Assembly: GCF_003711845.1 (NCBI RefSeq) | Contig: NZ_RHLQ01000028.1 | Coordinates: forward strand, 1-46,911 | Source: Lysinibacillus halotolerans | GTDB lineage: Bacteria; Bacillota; Bacilli; Bacillales_A; Planococcaceae | Length of the DNA: 46,911 bases | Reading direction: 5' to 3' | Part shown: positions 9,000 to 17,082 of the stretch, in pieces | Layout of the letters: each line of letters starts with the position of its first letter | Numbering within the stretch: the first letter of the stretch is position 1 | The notes under the pieces: generated by a model | Told to the model about the DNA's origin: nothing | The model's database searches: none | Seen by the model: only the letters and a program-made list of their open reading frames with translations | Made by a program: the position numbers and the translations under genes

Positions 9000-9063
9000 T
9001 ATAATAATAGTGTCGAGATATAGCAAGAGAGTGTGAGTCGTAGTTGCTGCTACGGCTTTTTTA
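9000..9063 (+). ncRNA. Possible short plus-strand phage transcript (unit A)
   Basis: TATAAT at 9000-9005 with a weak TTGCCC at 8976-8981 (18-base spacing) is followed about 30 bases later by a hairpin (AGTCGTAG with CTACGGCT, 9036-9057) and a T-run. This would give an RNA of about 50 bases, opposite in direction to all neighbouring phage genes. No ORF with a ribosome site lies inside. The hairpin terminates only on the plus strand, where no gene precedes it, which is why I suspect a small RNA. Confidence 0.3.
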
Positions 9064-9132
9064 TTTGTCGTAAAATATTGTGGTAAAAATATTTGTTAAT
9101 GCAACTGAATCCTTTCTTTTTTATTTTATTTC

Positions 9133-9354
9133 TCAAAATGGTTGTAACTTTGAACTAATAAAGGAATAACATTTTTCCTTTGTTTTAAATCCTTCATGAA
9201 GTTCCTCATTTTCAACTTCATAAAACTTGTCCGTTTTTCTAATGTTAAATGATTCAATTTTAACTTCGTCATTTTCTTTTAAGCTATTAATTTTTCTATA
9301 TACCGGATCATCTTCTAATCCTAGTACTTCATACAAATTCATTTGTAAAAGCAA
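9133..9354 (-). CDS. Small phage protein, unknown function
   Basis: A 73-residue acidic protein that I do not recognise. The TTG start at 9354 is supported by a GGAGGG site ten bases upstream; an internal ATG twelve bases later is less well placed. The sequence alternates strands and charged turns (VKIESFNIRKTDKFYEVENE) and ends with a short helix. It sits between the replication gene and the DUF3954-like gene in the early operon. Confidence 0.5.
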   Translation of the reverse strand: MLLQMNLYEVLGLEDDPVYRKINSLKENDEVKIESFNIRKTDKFYEVENEELHEGFKTKEKCYSFISSKLQPF

Positions 9355-9426
9355 TTAATCAGCTCCCTCCTAATGAATAAAATGTTCGAATTGCATAAGC
9401 TCCTCTCCTTAGAATAAAGTCGTCCT

Positions 9427-10398
9427 TTAGTTGTTTCCGAGTTTTGCTAATATTTTCTGTCTTTCAGCTTCGAAATCAATGTTTTCGTTTGGTTGTTCGG
9501 TAGTTTGTGGCTCTTGTTGATTTCGTTTTTTAAACCATTCAGGTATTATTTCAGTTTGTCCATTGTTGTGTTTTTTAGGTGCTGATTCTCTTTCTTTCTC
9601 AGCTTTAATTTGTCTTATCAAGGTAGTGGCTTTTTCTCGTAATTTCTTAGTTGATAGAATATTAGATTTCCAGAAAGAGTTATTTTGCGACCACTCAATT
9701 AAATATTTGATTTGTTCCACCGTTCGACCATCACGTTCCATCATCAAGCGAATATGATCTGACCAAGTTTGTAAGTTAGGCTCTTTAAAACTTGGATCAT
9801 CAACTAGGATTTTTTTGTAAAGTAATTTTGCTAATTGATAATGCTCAGAAGATTCGTCGTAAACTTGTTTGCGATTCTTCTTTTTCTCTGTTGTATTCTC
9901 TGTTGTATTCTCTGTGTATTCTCTGGTTATTGGTACTGCCATTTTGTCATGTTCAGATACCGCCATTTTGTCATTGTCCATTGCGTCATTTTGTCGTGAT
10001 TCATTTAGACAACTTGGCGCATTCATTGATGACAAATTGTCATCTTCGATAATGTCATTTTGTCGTAATGCGTTATTGCAAAGTTTTTCAAGTTTTTCAT
10101 AGTCAATTCGATACCATTTTGTTCTGTCAAATTTCAGCTTATTAAAGTTGCCTACTACAAGGATCTCTTTACCTTCTAACTCTGCAATAATCCTTTGAAC
10201 AGTGCGTTTTGAGTAAAATGGGAACTGTTCTGCCCATTCGTCCATGGACTTGTACACCCAAGCGTGACCATCACGAATGTTATTTGAAATGCGTAGCCAG
10301 TAATGCACTTGCTGAACCACTATGGCATTATTTAAACCTATTTTAGTTGCAAGTGTTGGTAGAACCTGCAACGGCGGTTCATTGATTAATAGATTCAT
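9427..10398 (-). CDS. Phage replisome organiser / replication initiator
   Basis: About 323 residues. The N-terminal 100 residues form a winged-helix domain (LNNAIVVQQVHYWLRIS, then SKRTVQRIIAELEGKEIL) as in DnaD-like or O-like phage replication proteins. A low-complexity middle section (RQND, DKMAV and TENTTE repeats) separates it from a helical C-terminal domain and a charged tail. I prefer the ATG at 10398, seven bases after the upstream stop with a GTGGGG site, over the longer frame that overlaps the antirepressor gene. It should bind the phage origin and load the host helicase. The repeats in the middle of the gene look like the origin itself. Confidence 0.7.
   Translation of the reverse strand: MNLLINEPPLQVLPTLATKIGLNNAIVVQQVHYWLRISNNIRDGHAWVYKSMDEWAEQFPFYSKRTVQRIIAELEGKEILVVGNFNKLKFDRTKWYRIDYEKLEKLCNNALRQNDIIEDDNLSSMNAPSCLNESRQNDAMDNDKMAVSEHDKMAVPITREYTENTTENTTEKKKNRKQVYDESSEHYQLAKLLYKKILVDDPSFKEPNLQTWSDHIRLMMERDGRTVEQIKYLIEWSQNNSFWKSNILSTKKLREKATTLIRQIKAEKERESAPKKHNNGQTEIIPEWFKKRNQQEPQTTEQPNENIDFEAERQKILAKLGNN
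9939..10064. repeat. Iteron-like repeats, candidate phage replication origin
   Basis: Inside the replication gene, YCATTTTGTC occurs four times in the same orientation (9939-9948, 9963-9972, 9986-9995, 10055-10064), plus a perfect 17-base palindrome GATGACAAATTGTCATC at 10028-10044. Next to them, at about 9888-9925, is a tandem TTCTCTGTTGTA-type repeat. Phage origins often lie inside the initiator gene, so these are probably binding sites for its product. Related 13-base palindromes (CGTCATTTTGACG, CGTCAATTTGACG) occur at 10843-10855 and 11068-11080. Confidence 0.5.
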
Positions 10399-10402
10399 AA
10401 TT

Positions 10403-11041
10403 TTATTTACCCCACTTTTCGACAAAACATAGTGCATCTTGAAGTTGATACTGCTTAATGTCACGATATGAACCTACATGATAACGCTCTTTAAGAGCAG
10501 CATAGAGTGAACGGAATAAGGATTGTCTAGCCCCTTGATTATCAGTTAATTGGCAAACACGAGTGTTAACTGCTTTGCGTAATCTTAATTGTTCACCTGA
10601 ATGTAAAGTTGAGTTCTTTGCAAGTTGTTCCAAAGTTTCAACCCTCCTTTCAATTTGCTGAAATAATTTATAAGAAATCGCTAGAGTTTGAGGTTCTTCC
10701 TCAAGTTGCTCCTTGATTTGGTAGTAGCTTGAAATCAACATATTGTATGCTTGCCAAGCCTTATCGCTATTGAGTGATTTGGCATGAAGCCATGCTCCTT
10801 GTTCAGTCCATAAGTACAGTACTGAGACATATTTAAGGGAAACGTCATTTTGACGGGAACTTTTAAATTGTTTTAAAGTCTCTCCAGATAAAGCAAAATA
10901 GTGCATTCCCTGCTCGTAACGATCTTGATTACGTTGAAAGTTACGTGCGATAATTTTTGCGTTAGTTCCAAAAGCTTCGGCAATTTGATTAGTTGTTAGC
11001 ACCCTTTTATCCAAATGCTCTATTACTGGTAATTGCTGCAT
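10403..11041 (-). CDS. ORF6N-domain phage antirepressor
   Basis: A 212-residue protein with an N-terminal ORF6N domain (VLTTNQIAEAFGTNAKIIARNF, then YFALSGETLKQFK and LYLWTEQGAWLHAKSL), followed by a helical region and a C-terminal segment (YHVGSYRDIKQYQLQDALCF) typical of KilA-C/ORF6C-like ends. Such proteins act as antirepressors or early regulators of temperate phages. The ATG has a GGGAGG site eight bases upstream. It precedes the replication gene by seven bases and is expected to be in the same early operon. Confidence 0.75.
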   Translation of the reverse strand: MQQLPVIEHLDKRVLTTNQIAEAFGTNAKIIARNFQRNQDRYEQGMHYFALSGETLKQFKSSRQNDVSLKYVSVLYLWTEQGAWLHAKSLNSDKAWQAYNMLISSYYQIKEQLEEEPQTLAISYKLFQQIERRVETLEQLAKNSTLHSGEQLRLRKAVNTRVCQLTDNQGARQSLFRSLYAALKERYHVGSYRDIKQYQLQDALCFVEKWGK

Positions 11042-11056
11042 TTGTTATCCTCCCTT

Positions 11057-11090
11057 GCAAAAGGCTCCGTCAATTTGACGTTAAGCCTTT
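11057..11090 (-). terminator. Hairpin before antirepressor gene, possible attenuator
   Basis: On the minus strand AAGGCT pairs with AGCCTT around an inner CGTCAAATTGACG palindrome, followed by TTTTGC. The T-tract is short and the hairpin lies close to the ribosome site of the ORF6N gene, so it may reduce rather than stop transcription. Confidence 0.4.
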
Positions 11091-11281
11091 CCTTCAACTT
11101 TTAATGCCATATTTAAAGTGTCTTCAATACCACTAACACGTGCTAATTGAGTTGAATAGATAGCTTTGGCTTTTGCTAGTTCATAATCTGATTTAGCATT
11201 TGCTACATCTAGAGCTAAATCAGTTAACAGTTCCTTTTCATCAGCTAAAAATTGCTTTAATTGTTGAATGTAAGTTTTCAT
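11081..11281 (-). CDS. Small helical phage protein, unknown function
   Basis: A 66-residue protein predicted to be almost entirely helical (QQLKQFLADEKELLTDLALD, then a second helix rich in Ala). It may form a helical hairpin or coiled coil. The ATG at 11281 follows a GGGGACT site. No family recognised; it is in the leftward early operon. Confidence 0.5.
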   Translation of the reverse strand: MKTYIQQLKQFLADEKELLTDLALDVANAKSDYELAKAKAIYSTQLARVSGIEDTLNMALKVEGKA

Positions 11282-11313
11282 AAGTATCAGTCCCCTTTTT
11301 CACGATTTTATGT

Positions 11314-11387
11314 TATAATCGTTATAGTTAAAATTTGATTAATTTCTTTTACTGTTTAATCGTTGGCGCGATTAAGCAGTTTTTTAT
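11314..11387 (+). ncRNA. Possible short plus-strand phage transcript (unit B)
   Basis: An extended -10 (TGTTATAAT at 11311-11319) is followed by about 30 AT-rich bases and a strong hairpin (CTGTTTAATCG with CGATTAAGCAG, 11352-11379) ending in TTTTTTATTTG. It would make an RNA of about 60 bases antiparallel to the early genes. The layout is the same as at 9000-9063, including the ending. No good -35 is present. Confidence 0.35.
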
Positions 11388-11449
11388 TTGCACTGAATTG
11401 TAGTAATACTAGCTTTTGTTCGAAAGTTAGATGTTTCCACGCTTTAACT

Positions 11450-11695
11450 TTAATTTGCAAATCGTTTCACCACCTTCGCAACCACACCAATTCTTTTCAA
11501 ATAATGTGGCATTACATTTAACTGCTTGCGTTTTTCTAATTCTTGTAGAGCATTGATAGATTTAATTGCATCTTTCAATAATTCCCGTGCAATGTTCCAA
11601 TCTCCACGCTCTCTATAAACATCTGCCCTTGTAATTAAATCTTCGTAACATAAATTTTCAGTCACGATCTTTTGATTGATTTCTTTTAGATCCAT
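11450..11695 (-). CDS. Small phage protein, unknown function
   Basis: An 81-residue protein with TPR-like helical character (LITRADVYRERGDWNIAREL then LKDAIKSINALQEL) and a basic C-terminus. The ATG at 11695 overlaps the end of the upstream Xre gene and has an AGGAGG site inside that gene, so the two are coupled. I do not recognise a named family. Confidence 0.5.
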   Translation of the reverse strand: MDLKEINQKIVTENLCYEDLITRADVYRERGDWNIARELLKDAIKSINALQELEKRKQLNVMPHYLKRIGVVAKVVKRFAN

Positions 11696-11958
11696 AAACT
11701 AAAACCTCCTATGAATGTTGGTACTAATTGAGCTGCTTGCATAATTGCATCAACACTAAATATTGATGAAATAACAATATCCTCTGAATTTGTTACCTTT
11801 GCTGCTTTCATTAAGAATCTTGCTTCAACAGCAATAAGGTTTTTTTCAATTCTGCTAATAGTCGACTGTGTTGTGTGCATCAAGTCTGCAAATACTTCTT
11901 GTGACAATTTTGCTCTTTTACGACAGGTCTTTACTAACTTTCCGAAATCTACTTCCAC
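11686..11958 (-). CDS. Xre-family phage regulator
   Basis: A 90-residue protein. Residues about 5-60 are an Xre helix-turn-helix (LVKTCRKRAKLSQEVFADLM, TTQSTISRIEK), followed by a more hydrophobic tail. It starts at a GTG with a GGGGGTGA site. The 100 bases upstream contain TGCATATATGCATATTGTGC repeats that may be its operator or promoter. It is a second Xre protein in the early operon besides the Cro-like one; its role in the lysis-lysogeny choice is not clear from sequence. Confidence 0.65.
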   Translation of the reverse strand: MEVDFGKLVKTCRKRAKLSQEVFADLMHTTQSTISRIEKNLIAVEARFLMKAAKVTNSEDIVISSIFSVDAIMQAAQLVPTFIGGFSLWI

Positions 11959-12062
11959 TCTGAATCACCCCCTTTTTATGCGTTATCTGCATATATGCAT
12001 ATTGTGCATGGTAAGTTATTCCACAAGTTAGTAGAATTAAATTATAGAGTTCATGCCCAAAC

Positions 12063-12332
12063 CTATTGTTTCGACTGCCTTTTCAACCATTTCACAACAT
12101 AATCATGTGCTTCTTGTGCAGGCATAAGCCATTTGCTCCCGACTTTAAACTTTGGAAAGTCTTCATTATAGAAGAAATGGTCTTTTATAAAAGGGATACT
12201 CATACAAACTTGACGAGACAACTCGTTCATATCCCATAGAGTGTGTTGGATGATTGCTCGTTCCACTTTCTTTTGAGCTTCCTCGCGAACAATTTCTTCA
12301 ACTTTCATCTCATCGATTGCGATGTTCAACAT
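12063..12332 (-). CDS. DUF771-like / excisionase-like phage protein
   Basis: An 89-residue protein with a winged-helix-like region: LWDMNELSRQVCMSIPFIKD, then FPKFKVGSKWLMPAQEAHDYV, the layout of DUF771 and related excisionase-type phage proteins. The ATG at 12332 has a GGAGGGG site. Directly upstream are a short hairpin (GGCTGTAG with CTACAGCC) and one copy of the repressor operator at 12394-12404, so it may be separately controlled. It could act as excisionase or early regulator. Confidence 0.6.
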   Translation of the reverse strand: MLNIAIDEMKVEEIVREEAQKKVERAIIQHTLWDMNELSRQVCMSIPFIKDHFFYNEDFPKFKVGSKWLMPAQEAHDYVVKWLKRQSKQ

Positions 12333-12408
12333 TCTTTCCCCTCCTAAAATGAAGGCTGTAGACTACAGCCTTTAATATTTAATACACTCACCGCACGTTT
12401 TGTGTTGT

Positions 12409-12606
12409 TCATGAGTAAAAAATTTCTCCTACACTTTTATTAAAGTAGGAGGCTATTTTTACTTTTATCTCGTCCTTAGGTATACGTTGACCGTTTTCGT
12501 ACATCTGCCAAGCACTCACACTAACGCCAATTTTACGCGCAACATCTTCCCTAGTTTCTTCTCCTCTCAGCTTGGTTAATTTCTGACCAATTCTCTCTTT
12601 ATTCAA
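12409..12606 (-). CDS. Cro-like Xre repressor
   Basis: A 65-residue protein that is little more than an Xre helix-turn-helix (KLTKLRGEETREDVARKIGV, SVSAWQMYENGQRIP). It begins at a TTG with a GGAGGTG site and is the first gene leftward from the strong promoter at 12642-12670, opposite the CI-like gene. This is the usual place of Cro in the genetic switch. The operator dyads overlap its promoter. Confidence 0.75.
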   Translation of the reverse strand: MNKERIGQKLTKLRGEETREDVARKIGVSVSAWQMYENGQRIPKDEIKVKIASYFNKSVGEIFYS

Positions 12607-12641
12607 TTTCCCACCTCCGCACGTTTCGTGTTGTTAAATCA

Positions 12642-12670
12642 ACTATAAACCACACGAAACGTGTTGTCAA
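12642..12670 (-). promoter_or_regulatory. Leftward early promoter of the prophage
   Basis: On the minus strand TTGACA and TATAGT are separated by 17 bases, close to the vegetative consensus. The operator at 12653-12663 fills the spacer and another lies just downstream of the expected start, so repressor binding would block the promoter and silence the lytic genes. Confidence 0.8.
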
Positions 12671-12705
12671 CATGTAATATTAATAATTTTTCCTAACACG
12701 TTTTG

Positions 12706-12714
12706 TGTTAGAAT
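12706..12714 (+). promoter_or_regulatory. Extended -10 promoter of the CI-like repressor
   Basis: TGTTAGAAT is an extended -10 whose start would fall near 12721, leaving a very short leader with AGGTGAT before the repressor. No -35 is visible. The operator at 12697-12707 overlaps it, suggesting autoregulation. Confidence 0.5.
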
Positions 12715-12733
12715 TGAGATAGGTGATATGACT

Positions 12734-13096
12734 ATGACAGAACTTTTTGGAAAAAAGTTAAAAGCACTTCGTACTTCTAAAAAGATATCTCAAAAAGAAT
12801 TTGGGAAACTATTTGGAGTTGCTGAAAGCACAATTGGGATGTACGAACGTGATGAGCGAAGACCTGATTTTGAATTGTTAAATAAATTCGCTGATTATTT
12901 TAAAGTTAGCACCGATTACCTTCTTGGTCGTACTGACACCAAAGAATCTACAACAAAAGACGATGAGGCAGAATTCCAAGCATTCATCAATGATCCAGAA
13001 CTCCAAGTATGGTACAGAGAACTTCCGAAATCTGATGAAGAAGAACTGCGAAAACTTCGCATGATTTGGGAGATGATTAAGAATGAGAAAAAATAA
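12734..13096 (+). CDS. CI-like Xre repressor of the prophage
   Basis: About 120 residues with an N-terminal Xre domain (KLKALRTSKKISQKEFGKLF, GVAESTIGMYERDERRPDFE) and an acidic C-terminal tail, similar to ImmR/Xre repressors of ICEBs1-like elements. It lacks a LexA-type autoprotease domain, so inactivation would need a partner; the ImmA-type protease gene at 17083 is the obvious one, now 4 kb away. I prefer the ATG at 12734 (AGGTGA spaced eight bases) to the one at 12728. A hairpin follows the stop. Confidence 0.75.
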   Translation: MTELFGKKLKALRTSKKISQKEFGKLFGVAESTIGMYERDERRPDFELLNKFADYFKVSTDYLLGRTDTKESTTKDDEAEFQAFINDPELQVWYRELPKSDEEELRKLRMIWEMIKNEKK

Positions 13097-13099
13097 AAG

Positions 13100-13122
13100 C
13101 GACATGTCTAGTCGACATGTCG
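13100..13122 (+). terminator. Hairpin after the repressor gene
   Basis: CGACATGTC and GACATGTCG pair over a five-base loop immediately after the repressor stop. The T-tract is weak (GTTTATAC), so it may only partly stop transcription into the defence cassette. Confidence 0.55.
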
Positions 13123-13339
13123 TTTATACGATTTCTTTATGTAAATATTAAACATTTATGGATTTAATATTTTTTTTAAACTCTATGTAGATATATTGGA
13201 TTACGACATAAGTTACATTATTGGGATTAAGAGATAATTAGTTAATTTACATATATAATATATCCTTACTACATTTTAATTTATCTTTTTGTTAATATTG
13301 TGTTACATAAAAAGTTAAATTTTTAGGAGGGATATAATT

Positions 13340-13525
13340 ATGAACAATTTCTTTAAAAACACTGATTTATATTATAATAATCGTTCTATTGAAATCGTTC
13401 AGCTATTTCCCTCCTTTAATTTAGCAAAAATAAAGTACTCAGGAACTTCTGAAGAAATTACAGTAGATATTAATTTTATTGATAATCAAATTTCTAAGGA
13501 GAGCTATTTAACAATAAAAATTTGA
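13340..13525 (+). CDS. Small protein at the head of the defence cassette
   Basis: A 61-residue protein with a strong AGGAGGG site eight bases from its ATG, 12 bases ahead of the effector gene, so it is clearly part of the same operon. Its alternating strands (IEIVQLFPSFNLAKIKYSG, EEITVDINFI) suggest a small SH3-like beta barrel, which is inference. I do not recognise a named family, and the three-gene Lamassu / ABC-three-component systems I know do not need it. Base composition is as AT-rich as the following genes. It could be a regulator, an inhibitor of the effector, or an adapter. Confidence 0.55.
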   Translation: MNNFFKNTDLYYNNRSIEIVQLFPSFNLAKIKYSGTSEEITVDINFIDNQISKESYLTIKI

Positions 13526-13537
13526 GAGGATAAACAA

Positions 13538-14500
13538 ATGATCTTTGACTTATTAGATTCCTCATTGGATGGAGATTTATGGGAAGAACTTATAGTGAAA
13601 TGTTATAAATTGAAATACAATAACCAACATTTCACACCGATTCCTGCTGAATATCAAGGAGATGGAGGAATAGAAGGATTCACCAAATCAGGTGTCGCTA
13701 TCCAATGTTATTGCCCTAATGATTCTAATTTATCTAATGAAAAGCTTCACGAAAAGTTACGAACTAAAATGACTAACGATATCAACAAATTTATTAATGT
13801 TCAATACATTAGTAAATTAAAAAAATTAGGTATTCCTATAATTAAAGAATGGCATTTTGTTATACCAGAATATCGAGATAAAAGAATCATAGAACATGCA
13901 GCCAAAAAAAAAGAACTTGTTTTAAGCACTAGAGAAAAAGACTTACAATTATATGATTATATATCAGAAGATTTCGATATAATCATAAAAGTTGCTGATG
14001 ATTATATGGTAGAGCTATCTACTATAGTACGTTCCAAAATCACTAATGTTAAATTAAATATAGTATTAAATGAGAATAGTAAACCAAACTGGACAAATTG
14101 TGATATTGATAAAATTAACAATGTTAAGAGAAAATTATTAGCGATTCAACCTGATTTATCTAACTACCCCAATCAATTTAATGAATTATTAGATATGTAT
14201 ATGACTTTCTATATGTTAGGCATTGAGCAATTGGAAAGGTTAAATGATAACTTTCCAGATATAAGAAAAGATATTTTAGAACTCACTGCATCCTTCCGAT
14301 CTGAAGTAACAATTAAAACATTATTTAACACAGATAAAACATTAAATTCAAAATTATTCATTGAACTAGGTGAAACATTTGAAAAAAATTTGAGAAGAGA
14401 CTTTGACTTTTTATCTAGTGCATCAATTATGAATTTAAAAAATAATATAGTAGCAAGTTGGTTAGCAGATTGTTCAATGGAATTTAAAGGAGATGTTTAA
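13538..14500 (+). CDS. Lamassu / ABC-3C-type effector, nuclease-like N-terminus
   Basis: A 320-residue protein. The N-terminal third resembles a restriction-endonuclease-like (PD-(D/E)XK) core: E16/E17 in WEELI, D42 in YQGDGGIEGF, and I-Q56-C-Y58-C in the strand where a Q/E-x-K motif is expected. Tyrosine takes the place of the usual lysine, so activity is uncertain, or lysine comes from elsewhere such as the KLRTKM helix. The rest is helical with a linker near residue 170 and may bind the partner proteins. It is followed by a small protein and an SMC-like ATPase, the order effector, middle component, ATPase seen in Lamassu-family operons. The start has a GAGAGGA site. Confidence 0.6.
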   Translation: MIFDLLDSSLDGDLWEELIVKCYKLKYNNQHFTPIPAEYQGDGGIEGFTKSGVAIQCYCPNDSNLSNEKLHEKLRTKMTNDINKFINVQYISKLKKLGIPIIKEWHFVIPEYRDKRIIEHAAKKKELVLSTREKDLQLYDYISEDFDIIIKVADDYMVELSTIVRSKITNVKLNIVLNENSKPNWTNCDIDKINNVKRKLLAIQPDLSNYPNQFNELLDMYMTFYMLGIEQLERLNDNFPDIRKDILELTASFRSEVTIKTLFNTDKTLNSKLFIELGETFEKNLRRDFDFLSSASIMNLKNNIVASWLADCSMEFKGDV

Positions 14501-14501
14501 A

Positions 14502-14975
14502 TTGAAAAACAATATTCTTATTCCATCTGAATATGTTAAATTTGATGCAAAACCAGATGCTGTACCATATAAATATCGATTAAGTTATAGAATATCTATT
14601 ACATGTCTAATATTAAAAATTACAGGTGGAAGAAGCGGATGTTCCTTAACCAAGATACATCTAATCACTATTTCTATGTATTCCACTAAAAGTATGGACC
14701 ATTTATTAGCTTATTTAAATGAACCTAAATCAAATTTTTTAACACTAAGATTTGATCCTGCAGTCAATAAAACAATTAATTTTATGCTTGCAGACAAAAT
14801 TATATATCAACAAAAAAATGGACTATTTAGACTCTCTGATAAAGGGAAAAAATTCACTCAAAAATTAATTCGCTCAAATGAATTATTAATTTCTGAGAAA
14901 AGTTTTCTAAATAATATCTCTACTCATTTATCAGAAGATATTATAAAAAATATAAGCAATACTCTTCTGGGGTGA
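14502..14975 (+). CDS. Middle component (LmuC-like) of the defence cassette
   Basis: About 157 residues. It overlaps the frame end of the effector and the start of the ATPase, so the three are translated together. The TTG at 14502 is nine bases from AAAGGAG; the ATG at 14493 lies on top of that site and is less likely. The sequence is helical and ends with a winged-helix-like stretch (ADKIIYQQKNGLFRLSDKGK). Small proteins in this position bridge effector and ATPase in Lamassu / ABC-three-component systems. Sequence similarity in this component is low, so the call depends on the operon. Confidence 0.55.
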   Translation: MKNNILIPSEYVKFDAKPDAVPYKYRLSYRISITCLILKITGGRSGCSLTKIHLITISMYSTKSMDHLLAYLNEPKSNFLTLRFDPAVNKTINFMLADKIIYQQKNGLFRLSDKGKKFTQKLIRSNELLISEKSFLNNISTHLSEDIIKNISNTLLG

Positions 14976-14980
14976 TAAAA

Positions 14981-16990
14981 GTGTTGACAATCAATGAAGT
15001 AAAAATTGACATTGAAACAAATTTAAAACGATTCAGTTTTTCAAGCATTTTTAAAAAGGGTGTTAACTTAATATACAGCGAAGGTAATACAGTAGGGAAA
15101 AGTTCTGTAATCTCTGCAATTTACTATGCTATTGGATTAGAAGAGATAATTGGGGGCAAAGGTCCAAATGTATTAAGTTCTGCTTTTAAAACACAAATTG
15201 AATATGATGAAAAAGAAATACCTGTTTTAGAATCAAAAGTATATCTAGAAATATCAAATGGAATTGAACCTATTACAATATTTAGAGCAGCAAAGTCTTC
15301 TACACGCGGGTCAAATTTAATTACAGTATATTTTTCAAGTTTAGATAAAATTAATGATCTTAATATTAAAAAAGAAGATTATTATGTTCATTTGCATAAT
15401 TCTGCAAAACATCAAAAAGGTTTCTATACCTTTTTAGAATCATTCTTACAATTAAACTTACCCTATGTACCTAGTAAAAATGAAGAGGAAAGGAAATTAT
15501 ATCTCCAATTAATATTTTCTTCGATGTTTATTGAACAAAAGCGTGGCTGGGGAGATATTTTTTCAGGTATGCCCTATTATGATATACTAGACCAAAAAAA
15601 ACGTGTTATTGAATATATTTTAGGATTAGATACACTCGCAAATGAAAAGTTAAAGTATTCCTTAAAGAATGAAGAGAAACTCTTAAAAGAGAAATGGGAA
15701 AATTTATATAAACAATATAGTATTAAATTAAATCCCTATAAACTTGAATTAAAAGGCATCAACAAAAATATACATATAATAGAAAAAGACTCCATAGACT
15801 TAATTTATACAGATAATGAATTGAATTATAATATAAAAGATTATATAAAAATTTTAGAAGATGAATTACAAGAATTAAATAAAGTTAAGATTAAAAAAAA
15901 GGAAAATCTAGAATCCTTGATTAAAGAAGTAGAAGAAACAAAAAATAGTATTAAAGAATTTGAAGATAAACTAAAAAATACAACTGAGTATTATGATAAA
16001 GAACTTTCAAGTTTAAAACACTTGCAAAATAGTTTAGAAATGATAAATATTGATATTTTAAATAATAAAGATGCCTTAAAACTACAAAACTTAGGGTCGA
16101 TGGAGAAGTTTAAGACTTTTGATAATTTTTGCCCAACATGTGAACAACCTATTCAAGATACTATTTTAACTAATCAAATGTCTACTAATATAATGAGTAT
16201 TGAAGAAAATATAAATCATTTAGAATCTCAGAAAAAATTATTTGAGTATGCAATAACCCAGAAAGAAAATACTATCATTAAATTAAAAGAGGATATTAAA
16301 ACATATAGAACTTCTATTAAGAAACTATATTTTCTATTGCAAATTACTAATAACGATTTATATTCACCAGTTGAGACATATTCAGAAAAAAGTGTTTATA
16401 GAAAAGTAGAACTTCAAAAATTAATTTATGATTTATATGAAGTTATATTGTTAAAAAATGAAATCAATGAGTCATTCTATAACTTGTCTTCTGAATGGAA
16501 ATTAAATCAGGACAGTATTTTAAAGCTTCCTAATAGTAACCTTACATTTCAAGATATAAATAAATTGGATAAATTACGTGCATACTTTATAGAGAATTTG
16601 AATACTTTTGGATATAGAAGCTCATTAGATATTAATAAAGTACAAATATCTAAAGATACCTACATGCCAATGATTGAACAGTTTGATATGAAATTTGATT
16701 CCTCAGCAAGTGACCATATTAGAAGAATCTGGGCATTTACCATAGCTTTATTACAAACATCTATTGAAATGAATGGAAATCATCCAGGAATATTAATATT
16801 TGATGAACCTGGACAACATAGCATCATTGTAGACGATATGAAAAAATTCTTTAATGTATTGAGTAAAATTAAAGGTGTTCAGATAATTATAGGAATTACT
16901 ATAAAAGAAAGTGATATTAGAAAAGTAGTGCTTGAAGAAGTGCAAACCGGTTCTTTTGGAATTCCACTTATAAATCGAGCTTTTAGTTAA
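14981..16990 (+). CDS. SMC/Rad50-like ATPase (LmuB-like) of the defence cassette
   Basis: About 669 residues with the SMC/Rad50 layout: Walker A GNTVGKSS at 35-42, a long coiled coil, a zinc-hook-like CPTC at 384-387 in its middle, a returning coiled coil, and a C-terminal lobe with ILIFDEPG (D608, E609) as Walker B. The FDEPGQHS ending is typical of the Lamassu / ABC-three-component ATPases. These are thought to recognise foreign DNA ends or structures and release the effector. The GTG at 14981 is six bases from GGGGTGA; a GTG at 14972 overlaps the upstream stop. A strong terminator follows directly. The gene is very AT-rich compared with the phage replication and head genes. Confidence 0.75.
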   Translation: MLTINEVKIDIETNLKRFSFSSIFKKGVNLIYSEGNTVGKSSVISAIYYAIGLEEIIGGKGPNVLSSAFKTQIEYDEKEIPVLESKVYLEISNGIEPITIFRAAKSSTRGSNLITVYFSSLDKINDLNIKKEDYYVHLHNSAKHQKGFYTFLESFLQLNLPYVPSKNEEERKLYLQLIFSSMFIEQKRGWGDIFSGMPYYDILDQKKRVIEYILGLDTLANEKLKYSLKNEEKLLKEKWENLYKQYSIKLNPYKLELKGINKNIHIIEKDSIDLIYTDNELNYNIKDYIKILEDELQELNKVKIKKKENLESLIKEVEETKNSIKEFEDKLKNTTEYYDKELSSLKHLQNSLEMINIDILNNKDALKLQNLGSMEKFKTFDNFCPTCEQPIQDTILTNQMSTNIMSIEENINHLESQKKLFEYAITQKENTIIKLKEDIKTYRTSIKKLYFLLQITNNDLYSPVETYSEKSVYRKVELQKLIYDLYEVILLKNEINESFYNLSSEWKLNQDSILKLPNSNLTFQDINKLDKLRAYFIENLNTFGYRSSLDINKVQISKDTYMPMIEQFDMKFDSSASDHIRRIWAFTIALLQTSIEMNGNHPGILIFDEPGQHSIIVDDMKKFFNVLSKIKGVQIIIGITIKESDIRKVVLEEVQTGSFGIPLINRAFS

Positions 16991-16993
16991 TAT

Positions 16994-17020
16994 AAACCCC
17001 ACTACCAAAAGGTGGGGTTT
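16994..17020 (+). terminator. Terminator of the defence operon
   Basis: AAACCCCAC pairs with GTGGGGTTT over a nine-base loop and runs into TTTTGTTTTA. It separates the ATPase gene from immA. Confidence 0.85.
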
Positions 17021-17025
17021 TGTTT

Positions 17026-17057
17026 TATACTAAAATAGGAACATTCGTTCCTATTTT
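17026..17057 (+). promoter_or_regulatory. Candidate promoter with LexA-like box ahead of immA
   Basis: TATACT (17026-17031) is a possible -10, with only a poor -35. Directly downstream is a perfect 11-base inverted repeat with a four-base spacer (17032-17057) whose centre is GGAACATTCGTTCC. The core GAAC-N4-GTTC is the LexA (DinR) recognition pattern of Gram-positive bacteria. A bound repressor would cover the start site. It might also be a plain RNA hairpin, but no T-tract follows. Confidence 0.45.
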
Positions 17058-17082
17058 GTTTCAAAGCATTGGAGATGGTAGT

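Larger units (their letters stand above)
12394..12707. promoter_or_regulatory. Four phage repressor operators
   Basis: An 11-base dyad CACGWWWYGTG occurs at 12394-12404, 12620-12630, 12653-12663 and 12697-12707. The last extends to the palindrome TAACACgttttGTGTTA. One lies in the spacer of the leftward promoter, one just downstream of its start, one over the rightward extended -10, and one after the Cro-like gene. They are probably bound by both the CI-like and the Cro-like protein. Confidence 0.75.
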